64,000 nt of DNA from assembly GCA_034406715.1 (NCBI GenBank), contig CP137865.1, forward strand, positions 806,001 to 870,000, in the 5' to 3' direction. The notes below the pieces were generated by a model. It saw only the letters and a list, made by a program, of their open reading frames with translations, was not told where the DNA came from and ran no database searches. Both the position numbers and the translations under genes were made by a program. The DNA is from Rhodotorula mucilaginosa. Taxonomy: Eukaryota > Basidiomycota > Microbotryomycetes > Sporidiobolales > Sporidiobolaceae. This document shows, piece by piece, positions 55,889-64,000 of this stretch (the first letter of the stretch is position 1; each line of letters starts with the position of its first letter).

Positions 55889-57168
55889 ATGAGCTGGTCG
55901 AGATTGATCCGGTTCATCGCCCGGGAGGATGGCAAGGTGAGACACACGCTCTCGCCGCTTTCATCCCCACCTCCAGCGTTCTTCTCTTCCGATTCCGAGC
56001 TCTTTCAGGGTGTACTAACGAGCAGACGCACAGGAGTATTATGGCGAGCCTGAACAGTCTGGCGATCTCGGCCTTCTGTATGCCTCAGGTTCCAAGATCA
56101 CGGCGCGCGCAATCTCGCATCCGTTCGAAACGCAGTCGTCCCCTTCGAAGAGCATCAAAACGCTCACAGTCGACCGCCTTCTTTCGCCTCTCGCCCCTCG
56201 TGACGTGACGGCGATCAGAGGACTCGGTCTGCAATACGCTCCCGATCCGACGCAGAAGGCGGCCAGTCCGCCCGTCCTATGCCTCTTTTTCAAACCGTCG
56301 TCGTGCATCTCCGGTCCAGGAGACGTCATTCCCCTCCCGGTGCTGGCGACCGAGGAAAAGAATGACTACGAGGTCGAGCTCTGCGTCGTGATCGGCAAGG
56401 CGGCCAAGGATGTGCGGGCAGAAGACGCCATGAGCTATGTTGCCGGGTGCGCTTTTATCGTCTTTCTTCCGATCCGTTGCCTTGCTGACGAACGTCAGGA
56501 TGCTTCCAGTTACTGTGTGGTCAACGATGTCTCGAGTCGCGGACTATGTGCCAAGGGAGGCCAGTGGGGCGTGGGAAAGACTTTCGACGGTCCGTTAGCG
56601 CAGCCTTCTCAACACCTGGCGGACCCCTGACACTTCTCCCCGCGCACGGCAACAGGTTGGTGCCCTATCGGACCATGTATCGTGTCGCCTTCTGCACTCG
56701 GCAAGGACCCGCATGAGCTCAGGATCACGACCCATGTGAACGGAAAGCGGGCGCAAGAAACGTCGACGGCGAATCTGCTCGCACGGGTGGTGAGTGGCCT
56801 GGTGCTTCTGGCCTGCTACGGAGCACAGAACGCTGAGATTAGAGAGTCTCCTTTGACGACTGTTCGCCTGCAGCCCGAACTCATCGCCCGGCTCTCTCAC
56901 GGCGCGACGCTCGAACCGGGCTCGCTGATCCTGACAGGCTCACCCGTCGCCGTCGGACGAAAAGCACCAGCAGACGCCTCGAGCGAGAGCCCCTTCATGC
57001 AAGATGGCGACGAAGTCCGGTGCTTCGTCGAAGGGTGTGGTGAGTCGGTCTTCTTTCGGGTTGTTTCTGCCTGATCCACAGTTTACCTGTCACTGTCGGG
57101 CTCTAGGCACTTTGATCAACCACGTCAAGGCCGCAGGCAGACAAAGCCAGTACAAAGCAAAGTTGTAG
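55889..57168 (+). CDS. Fumarylacetoacetate-hydrolase (FAH) family enzyme
   Basis: Six exons in phase: 55889-55936, 56034-56446, 56510-56589, 56656-56789, 56874-57039 and 57107-57168 (300 aa). The family cleaves or hydrates acyl-pyruvates and related ring-cleavage products with a divalent metal. Blocks: WSRLIRFIAREDGKEYYGEP, PSPKS-type hydrophilic stretch, GPGDVIPLP, KNDYEVELCVVIGKAAKDV (metal-ligand E-x-E within DYEVEL), YVAGYCVVNDVSSRGLC, KTFDGWCPIGPCIVSP, LIARLSHGATLEPGSLILTG and GDEVRCFVEGCGTLIN. This fits the FAHD1/FAHD2-like group rather than true FAH. It ends YKAKL, a peroxisome-type AKL tripeptide, unlike the usual mitochondrial or cytosolic forms. Substrate cannot be told from sequence. 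Confidence 0.9.
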
Positions 57169-57283
57169 GACCGAATACATGCCAGTTTGTCTGAAGAGTG
57201 ATGCGTAATTACATGGGAAGAGACGGCAGCAAAAGGTTCTAGACGGTATATGGGGCGCCAGGCGTAGGAAGGGGAGGAGAGAG

Positions 57284-58364
57284 CTATGCCTTCTCGGCAG
57301 AGGCGGCCGCCTCTTGCCGAGCGTGCTGAGCGTGCGGAGAGTTCTTCTTCCAGGCGTACATGCCCGCCTCGCGCTCCTCGCGCTTGTAGTCCTCGTCCGA
57401 CTTGCCCTCGGCGTTCGGGATCAGGTTGAGACCGGCCGAAGCAATCAATGCGACGACAGTGACACCTTGTGCAACCATACGTGCCTGCGAAAGGGGATTC
57501 CGGTGGTCAGCCGTGAGGTAGTTCGTCTCGGCCGGGTCGTTAGTTGCGCACCTGCACGAGCTTTTGCGAGAAAGAAAGGGGCGTGGCGGCAATGTAGGCG
57601 CCGGATCCAGCCATACTGGCGAGCCACCTGTTATTACGGACAACATCCAAGGTCAGCACGTCTTCTTCGCGGAAGGGTGACCAGGTCGCAACACCACACT
57701 CACGTCAAGCCGACCGCTGTCCATCGGTTCTCCTTTGCCCACTCAATGACCGCCTCGCGCGTCGTCACCGGCTTGTCAGTCTGTAACCGACCGCCAGCGA
57801 TGCCGGCCTGCTGCTCGAGTCGCTGGTTCTCGTGCGAGATGCGCTCGAGTTCGGTGCCCGAGCCGATGGCGTACTTCCTCAACTCGTACTCGCGCGAGGC
57901 CTTGTCGGCCGAGATGATGAATCCAGCTGTGCCCAGTGCGCTGCAGTAGGGAGATTCCGGGTGTTGTTGTGGGCGGGCGAGAGAGAGCAAAGGCGGATTC
58001 CGAAGATGTGAGAAGGAGGGGCAAAAGGCATCTCGTCAGCATTGCAGCATGTCGAACAATGTCCAGACCCGAAGCAGGAGGCACTCACGTGACAGCAAAG
58101 GCCTTGAGCGGCAGCGTCAAGCGGGTGAACGACTGGACTTGGGCGCGCTGGAGAGCGACGGCACCGGCACCACCGAGGGCGAGTCCGGCGAGACCACCAC
58201 GGAGGCCGCCATAGACGGTCTCGGAGTAGTGAGCCTGCTCTGCTGCTGCGCTGGGACCTTGCTGTCGAGCGCCGCGAGGGGGTAGAGCCGTCGTCAGAGG
58301 GTGTCGCCATGACATCAGGGCAGGCAGGTCGAGAGTCGATGAACGCTGTACGCACCTTGACCAT
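57284..58364 (-). CDS. RCF2: HIG1-domain protein, Rcf2-like
   Basis: ATG at 58364-58362, stop TAG at 57286-57284, about five exons; the first coding exon is only nine bases (Met-Val-Lys). Rcf2 is an inner-membrane respiratory supercomplex and cytochrome oxidase factor. Order: HYSETVYGGLRGGLAGLALG and FTRLTLPLKAFAVTA (two spans), GTAGFIISADKASREYELRK, a coiled stretch ERISHENQRLEQQAG, then the HIG1 domain NRWTAVGLTWLASMAGSGAY, KLVQARMVAQGVTVVALIAS with the characteristic QARMxAQG loop. A charged tail with EEREAGMYAWKKNSPHAQ ends it. The domain order is that of Rcf2 rather than the shorter Rcf1. Exon joins were set by phase. Confidence 0.82.
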
Positions 58365-60215
58365 GATATCGATTCGATGTGAGGTATACACTCGGAAGTG
58401 ATGTGTTGTGTTTAGAAGAGCGTTTGCCACAAGAGTGCGAGCGGCGGATTGTAGAGCTGATCTCGGAATGAGTCGCTTCGGTGCGCCGACGTCTTGCTCA
58501 TCGCGTGGCGCTGAACGAGTGGAGCTTCGGAATGCGGATCCCGATCTGATGCGAGGGATCAGAAAAAATCTGCCCGGGATCACTCGTCGCATACTTACCT
58601 TCCCGAGTAAAGTTGTGTTTGCTGGCATATGCCTGGAATTAGTTCGTCACGCTGGGAAGAAGCAGGGCCTCTGCTGATCCGGCCAGGCAGGGAGAACATC
58701 GACAGCACCTCAAGTCAAACTCCGGTAGTACCCTTCAACTGGAGAGAACGGAACTCGCAGTCCGCAACTTCAGCTTGTTTCTCTATGCTAGGCTTTGTAC
58801 AAGGCGACGACACGACCTCCCTACGCGCATGCTTGCGGTTTGCACCGACCCCCTGTGCGAGTTGCGCTTCGTACTTGTCGCCACTCGAGCCTTTGTTCTT
58901 GTATCGGAGCTCTCGCACCAGGCCTTTCCTGCTCTCACATGAGGCTTGTATATCTTCGGTGGCCGTATGTGTCATTACTTAGTCACCGAATGCCCTGTAG
59001 CGCTCAGAAACGAGATTGAAAGTACGCGAGCGAACTGACCTTCTCAAGCTTGCGAGAACAGCGGACGCTGCATCGAGCACTTTGACACCGTAAGATGAGG
59101 ACACAGTCACTTACTGAAGTGATACCATCGCGTCGGCGACGGAACACGCCCGTTTCTCGGCAAATGGCGTTCAGCTCGCGGCCCCCCTCTCTCCCGCTTT
59201 TTCTATTCAACATTCTCTCTCACTGTACAGTGTACACGCTCGGCCAACATGAAGATCTGAGGTGCCTTACTTGCCTTCACTCTCGCCCTCGAGCCTTACG
59301 TCATGAGAACAGACCCAGCTGGGGTCACAAAGGCCCATGGTGATGCGCCGGCGGAGGGGTCACGGCGGCGGATAGGCACATGGCAGTGGATGGACCCGCT
59401 AGGGTAACGATCGTGGTTGCAACGGTAGAGACGGTCGCGGCGGCTGGTGAACGGCTCCGAGACCGAAAAGTTCGCTCGGTCTTGCTTTCTCTTATAGTTG
59501 GATCGGTTTGGGACTCGTGTTTGGAACGAATCGCTGGACTCTGGAGCGTCGAACATGGTGAAACAGGCCTCTACTGTTCTCGCGGGTCGGCGAGGTATCT
59601 ATGCTGGTCCGGGGTGTATACGCATCCCGACTGCACTTTGCCCAGGACTCGCGGTGGCAAAACGAACGCTTCACAACCTAAAAAACTTCCGGCTACTTGC
59701 AGGCCTCAAAGTGGGCGTACGGAACAGACCGAACGACTACAGATTAGCGCAATCACACACCAAGTAGACAATGGCATGATCTTGAAAGAATTTTCAGCCA
59801 AAGCTCAGCGAGTTTCACGCGGAAGCGAAGCGAGATGAATCCGCCAACTCGAGCTCGTCATCGCTACGAGTCTAGCAGGGCAGACAGCGTGTCTTGCACA
59901 GCGCATAGCCAAAGCAACCCAGCTGCCTAGGCGACAGTTCGCTCGCCGCCAGCCTCCGACGTTGCTGGACTTGCTTCCATCTATGATCGCCGACTTTCCC
60001 CCACTTTGCCGGAACTCGTCGACTCGCGACGAAGCGTACCATTTAGACACTCAGACCGTCCTTGATCTCGCTGTACTTCGCCTCGAGGCTGGCCGACGCC
60101 GATAAGAGCGCATCAGAGCCTTCCTCACCGCCGTTTCGCCCGGTCTGCACCGCCTCCGCTCGAACGATCCCGGTCCTCTTACATCCCATCTACGCCCCGA
60201 GCTGCGTGAGCCAGG
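58365..60215. other. Gene-poor intergenic region (1.85 kb)
   Basis: Between the divergent starts of the RCF2-like gene and the acidic protein gene. Several short frames exist on both strands. One minus-strand ATG frame (59556-59296, 86 codons) has a TATAAGAG element inside it and no familiar sequence. Codon bias is weak throughout. No tRNA or repeat recognised. A short gene or a long leader could hide here. Confidence 0.45.
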
Positions 60216-63200
60216 ATGGCAACATCCACATGTGAGCTACAACAGGCTACGAGCCCAGTCTGGTATTCCCAGAGGCCGCTCTCTTCTTTCTCCACTGCAG
60301 CGAGCTCGAGCTGATCTCTGCGAGTCCATGCAGCGACGAGTCGTCTTGCGGGGTTACCGCGAATCCCAAAGGTACCGAAAAAAGCGCCAAAGCGCAAGAG
60401 TGCTTCGCCGCCAAAACCGAAGGCGGTCCCGCTGCCGAGACCCATCCCGCCCCGACCGGCGCCGTTGCCCGTCCCCGCCATTACTCTGAATCCGTCCGAC
60501 GAAGACACCTTGTCTGACGTCTCGTCTTCCGACGACTCGGATGTCATCGTCGAAGCGGTCAAGCCGAAATCGACGAGCGCCGGCAAGGGAAAAGGAAAAG
60601 CGGTCCCGCCGCCACCAGCAACAGGCTTTCCAAGCTTGACCGCCCTACCGACCCTCCCCTCATTGCCACCTCTGCCGTCTTTGCCCACTGCTACGAAAGT
60701 CCCCAAGAAGGCGGGTACGGCAGTCCCGCCGCCTGCCGCGCCGAAGCCGACGCCCATATCAAGCGTCGCTGCGCCACCCAAAAACCGCTCGCACAAGCGA
60801 AAGGAGCCTATCACTCCGGCCCCGTCGGCGTCGTCTACTCCTGCTCCGAAGCCTCCCGTCGCTTCGACGTCGGCTACACCGAAGCCGGTGGCGCCTCGAA
60901 CAGCAGCCTCCCCGAGTCCCGCCGTTCAGGACGAAGCGGCCTACGCGCCGCATCACGCCGGGGCTCGCTCAACACCGTCGGCCCCGCAGCGGATGAGCTT
61001 GCGGCAGGTACTCGCGCTCAGTCTACAAGAGGCCGAGGATAAGGCCAAGAGCCAGCCGTCTACCCGCGAAAACACGCCGGACGCGACAGAGCTCAGCCGC
61101 GTGGCTGCTGGCTCCGCCGCGAACGCCAGGAGAGAACGATTTGGACACCCTGACGGCCTTCAATCGCACTCGCACTCGCACAAGGGCAAAGGCAAAGAGC
61201 GCTTGAGTGATGTCAGCGATCTCGAGCTCGCTGCAGGTGACGATCTGAGCGACCTCAGCAGTCTCTCTTCGGAGGAGGATGACGATGTCGACGCCGTCGA
61301 ATCCGCCTCCGCCCGCCGGTCCAAAGCACTCGAAAAGGCTGAGGAGCGACAAATTCGCGCAGACATGAAGCGCAAGCAGGCTCGACGCAGCGCCGACGCC
61401 ATGGACCTCGACCGAAATACGGAATTCGACGGCGCCGATGCCGACGTGGATGACGATACGAGCGACGAGGACGATCTTGCGCAGGCCTGGGACCGGAATA
61501 CGCTGGCATTGGAGCGGCTGCACCATCGCCTGTCCCCCGATGCCGACCTCGGCGACGCGAGTCTGTTCGTCGATGACGGCGAGGACTCTGATCTCGGCGT
61601 CACGGAAATACCACCCGGCAATGGCATCGGCGTGGTGACCTGGTCCGATTACGATTTCGACGACGAGGAGGAGGACGATGACGACGACGAAGACGGCGAC
61701 GAGACGGATCAACTCGCAGCTGCTCTCGCCGACGCAGAGGCCGACGGCGCTGCCGAGGGTCATACCGCAGCCAGCGATTTGGAGGATGAGCTCGAGCAGC
61801 TGTTCGCGCTGTCCGAAGCGGTTGCCGGCCCGATTAACCCGGACGAATACGACTTCGGCAATTTTTGGCTCGAAACGGTGAGCGAGGCGGATCAAGACGG
61901 CGACGAATCCGACAGCCTAGACTCCGACGAGGAAGGCGACTCGGATGCAGAGATGATCTTCGGTCCCGATGGGGAGCTGAAGCGGCTCTTTGGCCGGCGG
62001 CGAAAGACCCGCATGGCCCTGGCCGAGACGAGTGCCGACGAATCGGAGGAGTCCGACGAATCGTCGAGCTCTGAGCGAGGTGACCTCGAGCTTGTCCAGG
62101 ATGGCGCGACTCGCGAGCAGCGCGTCCTTCCAAACGACGCCGACGCCGATGCCGACGAAGAGACGGCAACGAGCGACAGCGAATCCACGGATGAGGCCAC
62201 CGACTCGTCGTGTTCCGATACGGACATCTATCGATACGCGCCCCAGACCGGTGCTCTGGCTGCCGTGCAGGCGCCGACGAGTGCCGAACTCGCCTCGCTC
62301 GCTCCCGCTGCTTCTTCAGCATCTGCAAAGTCGCATGCCGGGAAGCGCACGGGACGAAAATGCCGCCGTCACAAGGCCAAATCGACTTTGGCGTCTATCC
62401 CGGAGCGCGCCGCTCAATCTGTACCTCCGACGCAACCAGTAGCTCCCAAGGGCCCTGTCCTGGGATCTTTCGAACCGGTTCAGCGCAAGTCGGCAGAAGT
62501 CGAGCCCGCCATGAAGGTGGTCATCGTCGACGACAGTGGCCCTGCTCCGAGCCCTTTTGCGCTGCCAAAGAAGACCCGTCGCCGACTTGTAAGAGCCTCT
62601 CAGCTTGAACCCGATCCCCCAAGAAGCGCATCAACTGACATTCTGCACCTCCATTAGCCCGGCACGCCTTCGCGTCGCGCCCGATCGGATTCGCGAGTCT
62701 CGACAACATCGGGTACCTCGGGAGGAGAGTCGCTCGATTACGGCAGCAACGTCGGCTCGCCCGTCCTCGCCAACGTTGTTTTCGAGTTCGACTTGGAGTC
62801 TGTTCTGCACGAGTCGTTACTCGCCGAAGACGATGACGAATCGGCCATCGCGATGGACGTCGACTCGTCATCCGAGACGGACGCCGATGCCGCGGCGACT
62901 CCGCGGGCAATCGGTCGCAAGACTTCGCAGCCTGTTTCGGCCCTCTCGGATCTGTCCCGCTGGGCACGGATACCTATAGGCGCCTTCCGCTCGCGTACGA
63001 CGGGTGGCGACGTGGCGCCGGCCGTCTCCCAAGTTCTGGCGGCGCAGGCTGCCGAGCTCGGCAAGGTCAAACGGAAAGCGACCGGGCGTGTGCGAGCCGG
63101 TGCTGCAGCCGCCATGCTGCGGGATCGCAAAGCTGCAGACTCGCTCAACCATACTCTCGGCAGTCCTGGACAAGGCAGCAGTGCGGCACCGTCGAAGCGC

Positions 63201-63497
63201 GCGATCGCCTCGCGGATGCTCACCTCGCCCGTTCTGGCACCGACGGTTCGCGACCCTGCCGCCCGGCCGTCCGCTGCGAAACCGACAAGCGCGAAGAAGT
63301 CGAAGCGTTCCAAGTCGACGACGAGCAAGAGAGCCCTCTCGGGTCGTAGCCGGGCGAACGGTCACGAGCCTGCCGGTCCGACCAACTCCTCGAATCTCGC
63401 TGCGCCTACCGCCAGCCTCCCTCCTCTGCATTCGCCCCTCTTCCGCTCGGTCTCTGACCATTCCATGCTCGAGCCCCCTCCCTTCCGCCTCAACTAG
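60216..63497 (+). CDS. Large acidic, probably nuclear protein (possible Ifh1-like)
   Basis: Three exons, 60216-60231 (16 nt), 60334-62588 and 62658-63497 (1036 aa). The tiny first exon gives MATSTS after splicing; without it the main frame has no ATG. The N-terminus is basic (KVPKKAPKRKSASPPKPK) and Pro-rich. A long acidic middle follows with Asp/Glu/Ser runs. A basic nuclear-signal-like block (KRTGRKCRRHKAK) and a C-terminal domain come next, with SPVLANVVFEFDLESVLHES and LSRWARIPIGAFRSRT. The last motif resembles the short conserved segment I associate with the yeast ribosomal-gene coactivator Ifh1, but I hold that weakly. Otherwise unrecognised. Disorder and charge suggest a chromatin or transcription factor. 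Confidence 0.8.
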
Positions 63498-63718
63498 CCT
63501 TATCTTTCTCTCTCTTGTTGTTCTCGGCGTTTCCTAGGTCCTATTTTGCATCTCAGCATTTCTTCCGCTTTCCGCGCTCTCTCTTTCCTTTTGTCATTTC
63601 GAGCCAGCTTCTCTCTCGTACACATCAGAAGAGTCCGAGGTCCAAGCGATTCATTCCACACAAGCAAAAGACGATCCCACAAAAAGCCAAGACGAGAAAT
63701 GCACCTCCTCAAAGTCGT

Positions 63719-64000
63719 TCACCATCCTCCGCGACCGTATCCCCAGCCGCGGCCGTATCCGCCGCCCCAGCCGCGGCCGTAACCCCATCCGCGACCGTAA
63801 CCCCAACCGCCGCCGTAGCCCCAGCCGGGTCCGTAGCCGTAGCGGTAAGCTGTTCCAGTACGAGAGCGAAAAGCCGAGTAAGTCTTGGTGCGCTTCAGAG
63901 GCAAGCATCCGAAAATGACGGGGAGAGGACTCACACTCGGCGGCCATGTCGTGAGGTTCCTCGACCATCTCGTCCGTCTCGACGGGCTCGGCGGCAGCAG
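63719..64000 (-). CDS. Gly/Tyr/Trp/Arg-rich protein, C-terminal part
   Basis: Enters from the right edge. The upstream exon reads AAAAEPVETDEMVEEPHDMA, followed by an intron of about 80 nt (GTGAGT...GGAACAG). The last exon is built from GYGRGW-type repeats ending GRGGW and TGA at 63721-63719. The simple repeats make about 30 residues with alternating Gly and aromatic or Arg. Such tails occur in wall-associated, RNA-binding and secreted proteins. Without the N-terminus the role cannot be told. Confidence 0.65.
   Translation of the reverse strand: MLPPSPSRRTRWSRNLTTWPPSVSPLPVIFGCLPLKRTKTYSAFRSRTGTAYRYGYGPGWGYGGGWGYGRGWGYGRGWGGGYGRGWGYGRGGW

Noticed and set aside
1-64000. Search for transposons, LTR or virus-like elements, CRISPR arrays and rRNA
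   Set aside because: No reverse transcriptase, integrase, transposase or capsid-type peptides, no long terminal direct or inverted repeats, no regularly spaced repeats and no rRNA-like sequence were seen. Reading by eye could miss strongly decayed copies.

Overview
The window is nuclear DNA from a GC-rich, intron-dense fungus. It is most likely a red basidiomycete yeast of the Rhodotorula/Rhodosporidium/Sporobolomyces group (Pucciniomycotina). The evidence is strong G/C preference at third codon positions, many short introns (about 45-130 nt) with GTGAGT/GTGCGT-type donors and CTGAC-like branch sites, and a D-amino-acid oxidase closely resembling the well-known Rhodotorula enzyme. Species cannot be fixed by eye. 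I saw no rRNA, tRNA, CRISPR, transposon, LTR element or virus-like element. Exon models were built by hand from splice signals, reading phase and family conservation; many give total lengths exactly divisible by three.

Layout, left to right. 1-4.7 kb: end of an unknown basic protein gene, a gene coding a Gly/Asn/Asp-patterned protein with unresolved start, and an IQ-motif (plant IQM-like) protein. 5.2-12.8 kb: SLY1 (ER-Golgi Sec1/Munc18 protein), PUS4 (tRNA pseudouridine-55 synthase), a 96-aa DUF427 protein with a 5-nt microexon, and a MoaB/CinA-type molybdopterin-binding-domain protein. 13.2-20 kb: a STEEP1/CXorf56 homologue whose start codon is split by an intron, NDUFS8 (complex I), RAD14/XPA, DENR/TMA22 and YOS1. 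20.7-33.1 kb: a single-pass membrane protein with a long disordered tail, an F-box protein, an enlarged choline kinase and condensin subunit CAP-G/YCG1. 33.8-39.9 kb: FKS1 (1,3-beta-glucan synthase, 12 exons, 1761 aa). 40.5-41.5 kb: a secreted Cys-rich pre-pro-protein. 41.5-43.9 kb: gene-poor. 43.9-52.4 kb: UTP15, NDUFA1, a polytopic membrane protein with two microexons, and the divergent mitochondrial import pair TOM7/TIM50. 53-58.4 kb: D-amino-acid oxidase, a tiny membrane protein, a fumarylacetoacetate-hydrolase-family enzyme and an RCF2/HIG1-type protein. 60.2-64 kb: a large acidic, probably nuclear protein and the end of a Gly/Tyr/Trp-rich protein.

Most genes are unrelated housekeeping functions. 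Mitochondrial functions recur (NDUFS8, NDUFA1, TOM7, TIM50, RCF2-like), but only TOM7/TIM50 look functionally coupled, across a 201-bp shared promoter. The D-amino-acid oxidase and the nearby FAH-family enzyme both end in the peroxisomal-type tripeptide AKL. No complete novel multi-gene system stands out. The most unusual signals are gene-structural: microexons of 5, 10 and 12 nt, a split start codon and a likely GC-AG intron. There is also a natural change in the echinocandin hot spots of FKS1.
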